The notes: a model not told the origin generated them from the sequence alone. A DNA stretch of 64,000 nucleotides from Oscheius onirici (GCA_932521025.1 OW051471.1:3286001-3350000); one strand, 5' to 3'. Positions 22,479 through 35,490 are shown, counted from the first letter of the stretch. Numbers and translations: made by a program.

Positions 22479-25400
22479 ATGGAAGGTCAACATACAATGG
22501 CTAAATCGGCTTCTACGAGCCCTCAATCTCCGCCGTGTGCCTCGAGAGCCCGAATGAAGAGACTATTGGACGAGGGCAACAGTCCCAAGGTCTTGGACAC
22601 CGTTCCAATCGACAGGTAACGTTTCTTTCAGCAAGTTTTTGAGTTCGGTGACGCTGGGAAAAGGTCAATTTGGCCGTGTTTTGACTCCCAGACCTTGTTT
22701 TTAGTTTTAGCTAATGATGCAACGGTTAGACTTCTATTCAGCAAACTTTTTGACATTTTGAACAATCTTGTAGCCTTTTATACCAACTAGTTATAAACTC
22801 CTGATAAAATCATTAATTGAAACTAGCCATCTGTCATTTTGTTCTTTCTCTTCGATGGGGCTCTCGCTAATCTGTTTAATGAAGAATACTAGCTTATTCT
22901 TCGCCAATTACCTTTTTGCAGATACTGCAAGACGATGATCCAAATGTACGACGTGGCTCAGACCTACTTGAGAGACAAGCAATACGAGAAGGCCTTCATA
23001 CTGCTTCTCAGATATTCCAAGTCAGATTACTCTCTTTCTCATCTACAACATACAAATTTCAGTCTGGCCGTGTCGCTCTTGCCAAAGCACAAGAACTGGA
23101 ACGACTGGAACAGTGCCTACAAGACGGACGTGCTCCAGAAGGCCCGCTATGCGATCGGAACGGCTCAGGATCTTCGTCGATATTTGGAGGATCTCTACGA
23201 AAAGGAATTCCTGGCTGAGCTGTCTCGTATTCAAAAGGAGGAAGATGCCGAGGTCTTTTTTATTTACTAGTGCTACTTCGAAAATTAGAACGGAAGCCAC
23301 TTGCTTGCAAGTATCACCAAAACAAAACATTTTAGGCCGCCAAGCAGGAGCTGATAGCTAAACTGGAGCGGGAGAAACGTATCCGCGAGGAGAACGCCCG
23401 AGCCGCTCTGATGATTCAGAAACGCAACCAGGCCCATATTGAGAACCCCGGATTCACGACGGATGCCATCTCTTTCGGAAGTCTCAACCTGGCTCTAGCT
23501 CCTCAAGGACAGCATAAGACTACTAGAGGAAACGCTTTCGATCAGCTGCTGGCCGAGCTCGACAGTCGAGTCAAGGTAGTAATTGCTGGCGACGTTGCTC
23601 AAAAGTAGGCCTTTTTTTTATGGCTGTTATAGCTAAGTTTCATAAATTTAGATTCCTGGCAGCTGCACAGCAGGCGACGGCTAACAACATTGAAACCTGC
23701 GGAATCCTGTGTGGCCTCAACTACAAGTCGAAGCTCATCATCACGCATGTGATTCTTCCCCGTCAACATGGAACTCCGAATTCGTGTTTCTCGGAGGGAG
23801 AAGAGGATGTAAGTTTCATGTTTAGCTTGGAAAATATGGCCCTAAAAATCTAAGCGCTAAACAAGGGAAACTTGAAACAAGAAAATGGTACTGACATCGA
23901 ATACTTGATTGTGAAACAGAACAAAGTTCAGATACTTCTTTTCTAATTTTCTATTGCTCCTTTAATCGTGCCATTTCATATTTTACACCTGGTCACATTG
24001 TTCCTTTCTTGTAACCAAAAGAAGGCAAAAACTGTTCCAGCTCCAAGTTTAAAAGTGACTAATTTCTAATTAATTTGCTAATCACGTCTAAGATCGACGA
24101 GAGCATCTCTGAGATTTTTCCATTCCTCAGCAGTTCGCCTCCACCATATGTGTCCAGCTTGCTCTCTTACATCGTCCATCCATCTACACCGTTGCCGGCC
24201 TGCTCGTCTTGTACCTTGTCTAGGGATCCATTCAGTTACTCGCTTTGCCCAGCGTGTAGGTTTCATCGAAGTGATTCGTTGAGCCCAGCTGAGTTTTTGC
24301 TGATAGCAAGCTTGTTCCAATCTATTAGCGAATTGACTAAGTTGTCGTAAAAGTTGTAAAGTTGTAAAAGTGACTACCTAAATTTAAAATTGGCTAAGTT
24401 GTCGCGACGAATCTTGTGGCCTCGGACAAACACAAACAAACAGTCAGCCACAGACGCCATAGCGCTTTAATAGTTTTAATAATTTAATTTAATAATACTA
24501 TCTGAAGCGCAATGGTGTCTGTGGTGGGCTCTGTTTGGATGTTTGCTACTCCGGTACCTGAAATTTTGGTGTACAAGATTGGCAATGCCCTTCCAGGGCT
24601 AAAGTAGAACTTCATGACTTCGCTCTGTCACGGAGCCCTAGTCGTAGTTTCCCTTTCATTCCTCCCAAGTCTACGGACCTGAACGGTTCGCCCGGCCCGC
24701 TCCCAGTTTAGTGAGTCTCAGCCCTACTGTCCCTTCCCTTCACCCCTTGTCACTCTGTTCCAGTCACACTGTCCCAGTAAACTATCAAAGTTGTTAGAAC
24801 ACTTCGCGCACTTGATTTTCCTGTCGTGACTTGTTGAAAACTAATTTGCGCACAAAGCTCCCCTCCTTATCCTCAATTAGAGCTTCAGACACAAACACAC
24901 ACAGATACCTGGGAGCAATTTAAAATAGACTAGCTGTCTACGACGGCTTTCGCCGCCTTGGCGCCTGCGGCGCTCAAACATACAAAGCAAAAGCCTAGGT
25001 TCTGAATTCCCACCCATTCATTTGACAAAACCTATCTTCGTTCAACTCTTTACTATTGCAAGTTCAAAAGTGACTAATCCTGACTTGTCGCGACGAATCT
25101 CGTGGCCATGGACAAACACAAATAAACAGTCCAACACAGACACCATTGCGCTTTAGTAGTAGAGAGATTGTTAAGAGTCGCCGTTGTTACCCAGACGACC
25201 CGGGTTCGACTCCTCTCTTGGCCAAATATTTTTGCTAAATTGGTTTGAATAGGAAATAGAGTCAGGCTAACCGGTAGGGGATCAGAAAGGATAGGTTGTC
25301 TGGGGAAGGGATCAGAAGAGATCGGTTGACTGGCAAACTGATCAGAAGGGATCGGTTGATTGGGGAATTGATCAGATGAAATCGATTGACTGGGGAAGGG

Positions 25401-26074
25401 ATCGGTTGACTTGGTTAGAGATCACTGCTCCTTCAAGACGGCCAACATTGCCGATAGAAGAGCCCTGGGATAGAATCTTCTCACTTCCCTAATAGGACTA
25501 ATGATTATTGTCCTTCTCCTTTTTGTATCACATCACATAGCATGAAAAAGTTGCTACTCAGCTGAAAAAAAATTATTCACAAAATGTTATATTTTCTTGA
25601 ATAGACTATAATCGGTAGGGGATTGGTGATTTTATAAAACTACAAAACGAGAACTGCTTATGTCCCTCATATAGAGAGCTTAATCATTTCGTTTCCAGCT
25701 CTTCGAAGCTCAAAGCCGCCTGGAGCTGCTGACTTTCGGTTGGATTCATACGCATCCCTCCCAGTCCGCCTTTCTCTCCTCCGTCGATCTGCACACTCAT
25801 CATGCCTATCAGACCGCCGTCGAGGATGCTGTCGCCATCGTCTGTGCCCCCTCGTTCAACGAGTAAGCCTCCTTTTCTATAAAAAACTATAAAAACCGTC
25901 AGGATCGGAACATACGTGATCACGCCGGAAGGAATGAAGATTATCGGCGGATGCAAGCTGAGCGGATTCCATCCCCATTCGGCCATGATCGACCCCATCT
26001 TCACCGAGGCTCCTCACGCCCGTTACACGGAGAAGCTGACCACGACGCTGGTCGATTTGCGCAGTAAGACCTAA
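22479..26074 (+). CDS. STAMBP: STAM-binding protein / AMSH, JAMM deubiquitinase
   Basis: AMSH cleaves Lys63-linked ubiquitin chains at endosomes with ESCRT-0 (STAM). Exons: 22479-22615, 22922-23020, 23063-23252, 23336-23604, 23652-23808, 25699-25862 and 25903-26074, 395 aa. The N-terminal helical (USP8/MIT-like) region has the characteristic [12 protein letters not shown], followed by a coiled coil ([20 protein letters not shown]). The JAMM domain is complete: [11 protein letters not shown] (catalytic Glu), then [20 protein letters not shown] (zinc-binding HxHPxxSxxxSxxD) and [17 protein letters not shown]. Intron 5 (23809-25698) is 1.9 kb and contains mobile-element debris. The ATG follows ACTTCAG, 149 bp after the MGME1 stop. 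Confidence 0.95.
24078..24320 (-). pseudogene. Non-LTR retrotransposon C-terminal fragment
   Basis: An 80-residue minus-strand frame reads [40 protein letters not shown] and [20 protein letters not shown]. This is the familiar region after the reverse transcriptase of RTE/jockey-type LINEs ([11 protein letters not shown], basic RxxGRxxxRW, DDxR). Nothing else of the element is nearby, so it is a 5'-truncated relic in STAMBP intron 5. Confidence 0.75.
24404..24475 (+). repeat. Dispersed repeat S, copy 1
   Basis: A roughly 70-bp unit (TTGTCGCGACGAATCTTGTG, GGACAAACACAAACAAACAGTC, ATAGCGCTTTA) recurs directly at 25084-25165. A related stretch ending CATTGCGCGTTAGTAGTAGA appears near 9510-9530. 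Confidence 0.75.
24560..24935 (+). repeat. Dispersed repeat R, intact copy
   Basis: An uninterrupted copy of the repeat that is split in OSGEPL1 intron 4. It includes TGCCCTTCCAGGGC near its start, GACTTCGCTCTGTCA, CCCCTTGTCACTCTGTTCC, GTTAGAACACTTCGCGC, TTCCTGTCGTGAC and GGGAGCAATTTAAA near its end. The function and class are unknown; no coding capacity is seen. Confidence 0.75.
25084..25165 (+). repeat. Dispersed repeat S, copy 2, with tRNA-like downstream end
   Basis: This is the second copy of repeat S (TTGTCGCGACGAATCTCGTG, GACAAACACAAATAAACAGTC, CATTGCGCTTTAGTAGTAGA). It leads directly into CCCGGGTTCGACTCCT at 25198-25213, which looks like a tRNA B box, so this family may be a SINE with a tRNA-like part. 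Confidence 0.6.
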
Positions 26075-26547
26075 TTTCCTGTACCTCTATACTTTCACTC
26101 GATCTCGTATTTTAACAGTTTACCCCTAGCGTTTATTCTGCTTCTTACGTGTATTTTGACCATGTTCTGTGATTTATTATGAACCAAATTTAGTCACCAC
26201 TTCTTTTTATTGTGCAAGTGTATGAAGAATTTTAGACCAACTTGAACTCTTTCCCCCAACAAATGTAAGGTTTCTTCTGATCAAAGCAGCTGATTCTACG
26301 TTTACAGCACGATCTCCTAAATTTGTTGGTCAGTGGCAAAGAGGACCCAGACAATCAACGACGTCTACGAGGAAAAGTGTTTCTTCTTCGATCTCTCTCC
26401 TAATCTTCGATTATTTAGTGAAGAGAATTGAGCAAAAGTCTCACTACTCGAACCCCTGCCTTCAAGCCCAGTTACAATTGAAGATTAACCGCATGAATTG
26501 AAATGTTTAATTTACATCGATAAAAGGGAGACGATATTAGGAAAAAG

Positions 26548-29500
26548 CTACTTATCATCGGGAAGACATTGGTTGAAAGTCCGGGCACTGGCTCTCCATT
26601 CGGAGGCGCTGAATTCTTGACGGAAGACGTTGGTCATGTCGGCAATGACTTCGTTCCAATTGGGCAGTTCTTGACAAGAGGGAATGTTGAGAAGGCGATC
26701 GAAGATGGTCGTCATTACGTCTCGGCAGGCCAAACGTCTAAAAAGTAGTTAGGATAAGAAAGTGAAATTTGGTCACCTTTTGAGAGAAGAGTCCATGGTA
26801 TTGCGACCAACGGTCAACAGCTTGCAGTATTTGCCGAAAACGAAGACATGCATCGTGGCCACAAATCCGAAATAGTCTGTCTGATAATTCCATGGCTTAT
26901 CGAGCTAAAGCGAAACAATCACCGAGATATACCAAAACGAACCATCATTTCTGGACAGTCAAAGCATGCTGTTCCAGCGCGTCCTTTGAAGCTGGTAGTC
27001 GTCTCGAAAGCGGCCATATCGATGGCTCTTCCCCAGTCGATGAATTTGAGCAGAGGTGTCGTCAGCAGCTCTTCGATGTCCCAATTCTCATCGATGCTGA
27101 ATTTTGTATATTTAAGCGAACGGGAAAACACAACTGACCTACGAAGAATCATAATATTATCAGGCTTGATATCGCCGTGAATCATCTGGCAGGCCTGGAC
27201 GTCGCGAATAATTGTGGCAATGTGAATGGATAAAAGAAGAATCAATTGGGAATTCGCACTACCATGTAGCTTGTTACTCAAATCCTGAACAGGAAATTAT
27301 ATAAGGAAAACGCTAGAAAACGGACTAGTAGGGTTCGGTGAGGGAGAAACTCGTTGATGAGAATAGATGAATTTTTGAAGATGAACGCGTCCGTGATCTC
27401 CATTACGCAGTTGAAAGAGCGTTTAGCCGACGGCGTGACTGATTGCCGGAGCCGATGACGGAGCTGGTCACATATGTAGACTTCCCAGGCGCAAGATGGC
27501 ACTTCGTACTTCAAGGCGACCGTCTTCTTCGTCTCCTCATCGATGCACTTGAAAACTTTGGCAAAGCCGCCTTCACCGACAAGGTCAATCACGTAGAATT
27601 TCATGCCACCGATGACGAGTTCCTTGTTGCGGGAGATTTTCGGAGAGGCAGACTAAATTCATATTATTTGAAGAGCAAAACAGGACAACTACCTCAAAAT
27701 TGTGCTGAACGAGAGGCGTCTTTGCCCGCTTCATAATCTTCTCCCGGATAGATCTGTCCCATGGATTGATGCTTTGGGTGCTGATGCTCTCACGGGGCTT
27801 GTTGATCCCCGTCCGTTCAAGAACGTTCTCCTCCTCTGGCTCTTCTTCAATCGGTGGAGACTTTACAGTCATCTGAGCCAGGGCCGTGCTAATCGTAGTT
27901 TCTTTTGGAGGCGGGGTGACGTGTCGTTGAACAGGAGCACGGAAATCAGTCTTTGGAGCCAGGCTCTGTCGCCTCTGAAGCTCATGGTTACCAAGTATAG
28001 AGGAAAATGGATACCTTCATGAAGCCGTAGTTCTCTTCGATGGGAACGGAGAAGAAATCGTCAGGCGTGATGTTTTGTCCGAATCCCATGAGACCTGGAG
28101 CGGGTGTCGAAGTCACAATGCCTGAAGTTGGCTTGGTTTCTCCCGTAAGACCGTATTGCTGGCCAGCCAAAGTTGGATCGTCATCGACTGAAATACGGGG
28201 TTAGTAAGCCGGAAAAATGCGAACAGCTTACAATTGTATGGAGATTCGTTAACATTCTCAATCTCGCTGACATCCAGGTTTATCAGTGGAGAGACAGTAT
28301 TCGCCTTCTCGTTTGTTTCTTTCAAGGGAGACTTCTCCTTCGGCTCGACGAGATTCAGTTGGCTGAAAGGACGACGCTCCGTCAGCGGTTGAACGATCGG
28401 AGCAACAGATTCCGCATCCTCGTAGACTTCGAAGGCCTCAACTGGCTGAGCAGTAACCGGAATAGTGACATCTTTCGAGGCGGCAGGTCCGAGATTGACC
28501 GTGTCGCAGAAGACGGCATCGGCCTTGTGATATTGGCTCTCACGGTAAGAGACTGGTGATTCGGCAGTATCTAAACGAACAATAAGATGAGCATCAACAA
28601 GAACACCAACATGTGGACGGATTTGAGAAACGACTGCCTCGAGTAGGTTGTTCCGGAGAGAAGATGCGCCTCTTTTTCTCAAACGACATTTCCGGCTCCT
28701 CGCTCATTTCCAGGACTGGAGCTAGTTTGGGCTCATTCTCAGTGTAACGAGATTCGGTGGTCTTGACAGCAGCCGGAATATGGACCGGCTCGGCAATTTT
28801 TGGAGAAGTCTGAAAACGAGCTTGCATCATGAAGATGCTAAAATGATACTTGGAAGGTGGCGTCGGCCATGGAAATATCCATGTCTGCTTCCTCTCTGGC
28901 CTGATCCTGATCGTCAAGCCACTGCGCATAGAGGTATTCTTCGAGTGAGACAGGCTCGTACCCCTTCTTGTCCACAAATTCGTGCTTCAGCATAAACTGC
29001 ACGTCTAAGCATGCTAATCTTATTGAAAACTAGATAAAACGCTCACTTTTCTCCGAAGTGAGCCGTTTGGCAGTCTTGAATCTGTCTGCGAATTTCTGCA
29101 GGACGTCCAGTTGGGAGCGACGACGGTCCTTTCTCGTAGGCATATCGGGGAAGATGTTCGAGTCGGGAAGATGCTGTTGAGCCAGAGTTCTGTAATCCGT
29201 GTTATCTTGAAAAGTTCATCAGCCATACTTGAATTCGGCTTCAATCATATCCGAGGACTCTTCCAGCCGCTTCTGAGCCAACTCCATGATTTCACGAAAG
29301 CGCTGGCCGTGTCCCTTCTTCGCATGAGCTTCCGCCCAGAGCACATGGAACTTGAACGAGTTGCGAAAGTATTCTTTTTTCTCAAGCATGTCGAAGACGC
29401 CGGTAAGACCGAGCGTTTCGCTGTACTTGCCCTGAAGATTTATGGTTACATGTATACGAGGTAGATAACTAAAGAGCAAATTAACAAAACTCACCACAAA

Positions 29501-29769
29501 AGTGTATAGCGGGAGCATTTCTTCGCATGAATGTAGTGCTGGGAAGCTATTGAAGTGGACCACGGCCGTCTGGGCTTTGTTCTTGATATTTGCGTTTTTC
29601 TTCATGCTGTGAGCTGTCTTCTCATAATTATCGAGCAGTCTAAAATGACAATAAAAATAGCGGTCGAACTAAGTTACCCGCCCAGCTCGATCATGTCCGT
29701 CGTCGTCGGTACAGTTTCGCCCTTGATCCGCTGAATCGTTCGTTCAATCTCCAGCAGGGGATCGCTCAT
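26548..29769 (-). CDS. BUB1: BUB1 spindle-assembly-checkpoint kinase
   Basis: BUB1 sits at kinetochores, phosphorylates histone H2A and recruits checkpoint proteins. The start MSDPLLEIERTIQRIKGE is followed by a TPR-like BUB1/MAD3 region (GVFDMLEKKEYFRNSFKFHV, LWAEAHAKKGHGQRFREIME). The middle is a low-complexity linker (VQFMLKHEFVDKKGYEPVSL among it). The C-terminal kinase domain has VGEGGFAKVFKC, VALKYE (Lys), MIHGDIKPDNIM (HGD as usual in BUB1) and FIDWGRAIDM in the DFG position. The end is LPDDK followed by TAG. About nine exons with short introns are seen; I verified the first two junctions and the kinase pieces but not every boundary. The ATG is close after TTTTCTAG. It is divergent from XPC (706 bp between starts) and its 3' end faces STAMBP, leaving 473 bp (26075-26547) with no gene seen. 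Confidence 0.92.
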
Positions 29770-30064
29770 CGTTCGATCTAGAAAATAATTTACATGAATG
29801 AAAAAAATATAGCAAAATGAAAAGAAAAAAGGCTTTGAAATAACAGAAACTCGCGCGTTGCCCATGGAGCACATGAACCTTTCGTCAATTTGCGCGAGGA
29901 GATTTTTATTCTGAGGTAAAAAAAAGCCAAGGAGAGACCAACAAAATGAGCAACTGCAAAATCTTACCGTAATCGTATGGCGGAGTATTCAACGTTTGAG
30001 TGCTATATTTCGCAGCCATATTTTTGCGCGCGAATTTGAGCAGCCATTCGGTTTCGGTTTTCTC

Positions 30065-30246
30065 GGGGCTGTCTCGCAACGAAAAAGTTCGATTTGAAAA
30101 AGGTCACTTTGCAAAAATCTTGGCTGAGTATCAAATGTTTACACGTTATATAAATTTGGCTACATCACACAAACATTGGATACTCAGCCAAGATTTTTGC
30201 AGAGTGACCTTTTTCAAATCGAACGTATTAACTGCGAGACAGCCCC
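30065..30246. mobile_element. MITE with 68-bp inverted arms in the BUB1/XPC divergent promoter
   Basis: A 182-bp element with arms starting GGGGCTGTCTCGC. Each arm contains TTCGATTTGAAAAAGGTCAC and AAAATCTTGGCTGAGTATC, nearly identical on both sides. The target-site duplication is unclear. It lies between the divergent start codons of BUB1 and XPC. Confidence 0.85.
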
Positions 30247-30474
30247 GATTTCTCTATATCTGAAACCCTTTTTGTTTCTCATTTATATCATTTCTTCTTT
30301 TTTCTGAAACCCTCAAAAACTTTTTAGCTCCCAATTCTTCGTATATAATTCTCGGTGTCTAGATAGAGCGCACTTTTCACCTAATGCGGGAACTTTCAGG
30401 TTTCGCAACTTTCCTACCTCTTACTCTTTGCATCAAATTTTAATATGATTACACTAGAATTAAGGGTTAAAACT

Positions 30475-33400
30475 ATGGAAAGAAGACGATCAGCGCGACT
30501 GACAGCGCTCAAGGAAGTTACAGCCAATGAAGAGCCAACGATTGAGCCTAGAAAGACGAAGAAGACTACGACTGACAAAAAGGCTACACCGGCTCGAGGA
30601 AAACGTATTCTAAGCAATTCCAAGTAAGTTTTGGCGCTCCTTTCCAAAAATTAGTTTGAAGGGTCGAAAACATGAACATAGGGAAAGAAGACCGTGTAGA
30701 CCTCTCCGAATCGTCAAGCGGCGAAGAAGACAATGTTCCGACGAAACGAAGCAAGAAGGACTTTGCCTTGGATGAGATCAAGGAGGAATCTGGCAGCGAA
30801 GACGATTTTATTCCTGCCAAGAAGCAGAAAACAACTCCGATTAAAAAGAAGCCAGAAAAACCGAAGGAATCTAAGCGAAAGAAATCTCCCGTTAAAGTTA
30901 AAGAGGCTGACACTGTTTCGAAGAGCAGCAGCTCTAGTCTCGAGACGTTCGGCGCTTCCAGTGATAATGAAGAATCGAAGAAGGAGAAAGAAGTTCCTGT
31001 CGTTTCCAGGCCTGTCAGTCGAAATAGTACGCCAGTTTTTTTCTTGCACAACTCTTAAAATCATCTTCAGATCCCCGTCGTCAATCTCGTACCTCTGTTT
31101 CTTACAAAGTAGTCATTAACAGCGATTCCGAATCCGAATCAGACATTTCTTCGGTTGAGAGTACTGAGGATGAAATTGATGAGGTTCTGCCTCCTTTTAA
31201 AACCATTCACAGCCATTTTTGTTCAGGATTTTGTGAAAAAGAAGAGTAAAAACCCTATTCGGAAGAGAAAATACGAGCCTAGTACTGAAGAAGCCTCGAG
31301 TGATGAAGAAGACGGTGACGATGCATTGGATGAGGAAGAAGTGGGAGAAATTGGTCATGCGAACAAGAAGAAAACTCCGAGACGTGGTGGTGCCGGCGGA
31401 AAGCCTTTCTCTAACGGAAGAGCTACTAGAGCTCGTGCAACTGGAGCCAAAACGCCGATGAACAAAGTTATCAAGCCTTGGGAGAAGAGTCGTGGCGGCA
31501 AAAATGTCTGCGGCGATATCGTTGTTCCTGCCAGAAGGCTTCGTCGAGGTGAACAGAAAATGCTCGTATTTAGGTATGTACCGACTTTTCATCGGCTCTG
31601 GTCCCAGAAAGATTAGCTTGTTTAAAAATCAACTGTTTGGACTTTCAGAATTCTGGCCAATCAGCTTGCTGCTGACAGAAATAAGGAAATCGATCTCAAT
31701 GACAGTTACAAGAAGCTGGACGATATCAAGGCCGCATTCAAAGCTGATCGGGAAGGTTACGTCAGAAGGATTCTGATGACGGGTGGAAGAGATCCGGACG
31801 AGGAGACGAAGGAAGAAGAAAAGGAGGAGGAGAAAAAGGAGAAGAAGGAAGATGAATGCTCGTCGAGTGAGGACGACGAATGGATGGAAATGGAGCCGGT
31901 CGAGGTACAGGATCATAAAAAGCTCGAAGTTATGGTAGAGGGCGAAGATGCTAGCGGATACGATTGGTGGGCCCATTATCTTCGTCAGGAGGTGAACAAG
32001 GAAGTCAGGAAGAAGTTTGAGAACACTCACAAGGTATTTACTGCTTAAAATATAAAAAGCGCACAGTATAGGTTCATATCCTCTGTTTCATTGCCCATCT
32101 ACAGTACATGGTCAAGGCTATTCTGAACGAGAAGACTGTCCCGATGCTTCTAATCAGTCAGTTGCCGGAAAAGCTCCAACAGCAGCAGGGAAAGCCGCTC
32201 ACAAAGGACCTGGCTCAGCAGATTGCTGTCTGGTACGCATTCGAATTCTCCGCAGCCGAATTGCCGGCTGAAGAAGAAGCTGACCAGTTCCTCTACAAGG
32301 AAACTGCCCGTTTCGCCTACTTGGCCAGCAAGCAGCGCTATGAAATGGACTTGGAACGAGCCGGGGTCAGTACTGTTTTGCTATTTTTTATATGCTACAA
32401 GGTCTCCACTCTCAATACCATAAATATGTAAAATTAGTTGAAAAATAACGGAAATTTGAAATTGGGAAGCTTTTGAATAAAATAATGGGCAAAAAGTGTC
32501 TTGCGTGTTGAAGTTGCAGCCGAATTGTTGGCGCAAATAATCATTTTCAGCTTCTTTTCGCGCTTCTTGTCGGTTTCGGAGCCACAGCCAGAATCTGCCT
32601 CAATATGCGTCCGATTCCACGTCGTTGGGAGGAACTGAAGAATATCAAAAAGCCTCCGAAAGTCAAGGAAGCGAAGGAAATCACGGCCGAGGAGATGAAG
32701 AAGATGCGCGGCAAGAAGAAGAAGGATGCCAGGACGAGGAAACTTGCCGACACGGACTACTGGGTCGAGTATTGGAATACGACGGAAAAACGATGGATTT
32801 GTATCGAGCCGGAGCGGGGCGTCTGTGACAAGCCCGAAGAAATTGAGGAACTTACTCACAAGCCTATTCATTACATTTTCGCCGTGGACGACAGTGAGAT
32901 TCTGGTTTTTCAAACCTAAATGTACGTGTTTTAGAACGCGGAGTTCGAGACGTGTCCGCCCGTTACGCCAGCGACTTTCCGCATCCCGACTTCCGTCGTC
33001 GACGCACGAATCCGTCGTGGCTTACAAAAACTCTGAATTTGGACACAGTTAGAGCCAATGCGGAACGCGCTAAACTCGAGGATCTTCACTTCCGCACGGA
33101 GATGATCAATCGTCCGCTTCCGAACACGATCGGAGAGTACAAAAATCATCCTCTGTAAGTTTTCAGCTGTTTTTAGTTTTATATTCTCTATGATCTATTA
33201 GAATAGAATAGAATATATTCATTTTGCCATAGGCAAAACATTGTTACAATGTACGAAGGGGGAATAGCAGAAGGTACCAATTCAACTTTAGGAATCAAAA
33301 TAGTTTAAAAACACTCGGGCTGTTTGTATAACCGGGACGTATAATAGCCAAACTGCTGAAAAATGAGCAAAGTTTAACTGAAAGATTCAAGTAACCAGTA

Positions 33401-34683
33401 GTTAGCTTCATTCTATTACTTCATTCTGATTCAGATACGTGCTGGAGAGACATCTTCTCAAGTTCCAAGCTCTTTATCCGCCACCGGAAAAACAGAAGCC
33501 TCTTGGAGAGATTGGAATCAAGAATGAGAAGGTCTACTTGAGAGAGACCGTATACACTCTGCTGGGCGAGAAAAAGTGGGAGAAACTTGCCCGCAGTATC
33601 AAGGAAGGCGAGAAGCCGTACAACGTGGTCAAAGCTCCTCCGAATCACAAGAATTACCGAATCCCGTTTGAAGAACGCGAGGAAGATGAAAGGGAGCTGA
33701 AAGTCTACGGCTACTGGCAGACTGAGCCCTTCCGTCCTCTCGTGTGCAAAGATGTAGGTTTCCCCCCACTTCTTATGATAAAATCAAAATAGGGAGTGAT
33801 TCCGACAAACCAATACGGGAACGTCTATCTCTATCAGCCGACCATGTGTCCGATCGGAGCTGTTCATCTTCGTCTACCTGGTCTGCCTCAAATTGCTCGA
33901 AAGCTGGGCAAAGCATGTGCCCCGGCCGTCATTGGATGGGAGTTCAATTCCTGCTCCAACTTTCCTATGTAGGCTTTTAGCTCTTATATACAAATCATAA
34001 AAAGAGCTTGGTCTTGATAATATCGCGGTTTCTACATGCTTGAGATATTCACTTTTTCACAAATCCTTTACTACGTGATCAGTTTCAAAAACTACCCCTA
34101 AAACAAGTTTGCAATCGATAATAATAGATAGAGATTATCAAATATGTGGGCTTTCCTTTATTTTCCGCTCTTTTCGTTCCGAAACATGTTTCAGGTTCTT
34201 TTGACTAGGAGCGTAAAAAACTTGGTGATACCGCTTGATGTAAAAGCGGATGAAAGGGGTAGGATTATGCAGAATTTCTAGAATCTCTGATTTCCACCAA
34301 ATTCTTGCGTAGACAACTCTTAATTTTACTCCTTCTTCAGGATAGACGGAGCATGTGTTCTCGAGGAAGACAAGGATCTTTTCGTGGCCGAATGGAAGAA
34401 GGCCGAAGTTGAACGCGAGGCACGTGAACGCAAAAAGCGCCAGGAAGGAGCTCTGAAGAACTGGAAGAGGTTCATTCAGGGAGTTCTTCGAATTCATCGC
34501 GTCAAGACAAAGTTCGGGCATTCTACCGTCGTGGAAAAGGACACGAAAGGAAAGAAGAAGACCACGGCTAAAAAGCAGAAAAACGAGCACAAGGAAGACG
34601 AAGAGAAGCCGCCAAATGTCATCGACAAAACGGCCAAACCGTCCGTCAAGGAATATACTCTGCACGACGTCATGGGTATTTAG
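30475..34683 (+). CDS. XPC: XPC/Rad4 DNA-damage recognition protein
   Basis: XPC/Rad4 finds helix-distorting lesions and starts global-genome nucleotide excision repair. Exons: 30475-30623, 30662-31026, 31071-31183, 31227-31573, 31649-32033, 32105-32365, 32551-32893, 32935-33154, 33435-33753, 33793-33968 and 34341-34683, 1006 aa with closed phases. Order: a long acidic/basic N-terminal tail with KKSPVKVK-type and SESESD runs; a transglutaminase-like fold (LVGFGATARICLNMRPIPR; DYWVEYWNTTEKRWICIEPE; KPIHYIFAVDD); then BHD1-3 (TIGEYKNHPLYVLERHLLKF; VYGYWQTEPFRPLVCKDG; YGNVYLYQPTMCPIGAVHLR; GWEFNSCSNFPMIDGACVLE), and a basic C-terminal tail. An in-frame ATG at 30445 could also be used. AATAAA at 34817 is a likely poly(A) signal. 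Confidence 0.95.
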
Positions 34684-35194
34684 ATTACTTTAGTTTTTCC
34701 CTCGATAACTACCTCATTTTTATAGCTTTCCACAGATAGTCATAACCTTGTTCTCCATTATTTGCCGGTATTCTTTCTCTATATCTCGGTGATTATACGC
34801 CTGTACATTAGACGACAATAAAGCAAAATTTGAATCTATATTTTTGTTCAAAAACATGTTGTAATCATGTGGCATATCTCTGGCTTTTTTCTTGATTAGC
34901 AGTCCTTTGAAGGAAAATTTTGTTTTCCTGGGAAGCGGACACCTCTTAAGTTTAACGGGGCGGTTCCTGTTTTCGCGAATTCAATCTTGGCCACATTCAA
35001 CATTTTCTGTCTTCCAACTTGTAGACCGAAACGCGGAAAGGTTACAATGTTTGTTGCTGTCTTCAAGTACAGATTTTGGTATCTTTCTGAAAATGAGAGT
35101 TTGGTGATTCCGGGTGCTCAAAACTTAAAGCGAGCGGCCGGCTATGAAAAAGGTTTCATCGCAATTACAGCGGGTCCCGACACGATCTCAACCC

Positions 35195-35490
35195 AAAATT
35201 TATATTTTAGCTCTTTCGACGTTTTACACTCGTTTTTTTTCGTTTTTAAACCATGTTTAATCGATTTGGCATCAAATTTCACATCAGATACATACATTCC
35301 GATCGCAAAAATACAGTAAAACTGGAAGAAAAAGGTGAAAACACCATTTCTGTCTTTTTCTATGTTTTTATTTTCTAAGGACAGTAATTTTGACGTCAGA
35401 ATAGACGTAACTGGCGTAAAATTTGATGGGAATCGATTAAACATGGTTTGAAAACGATAAAACGGGTGCAAAGCGTCGAAAAATGAAAAA
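35195..35490. repeat. Fold-back repeat
   Basis: Imperfect arms: TTTTAAACCATGTTTAATCGATTTGG on the left half and its reverse complement ATCGATTAAACATGGTTTGAAAACG on the right, with TTTCGACGTTTTACAC pairing to GTGCAAAGCGTCGAAA. A related word (ACCATGTTTAACCGATTTGG) lies at 38018 in the receptor gene. Bases 34684-35194 hold no gene apart from the XPC 3' end. Confidence 0.65.
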
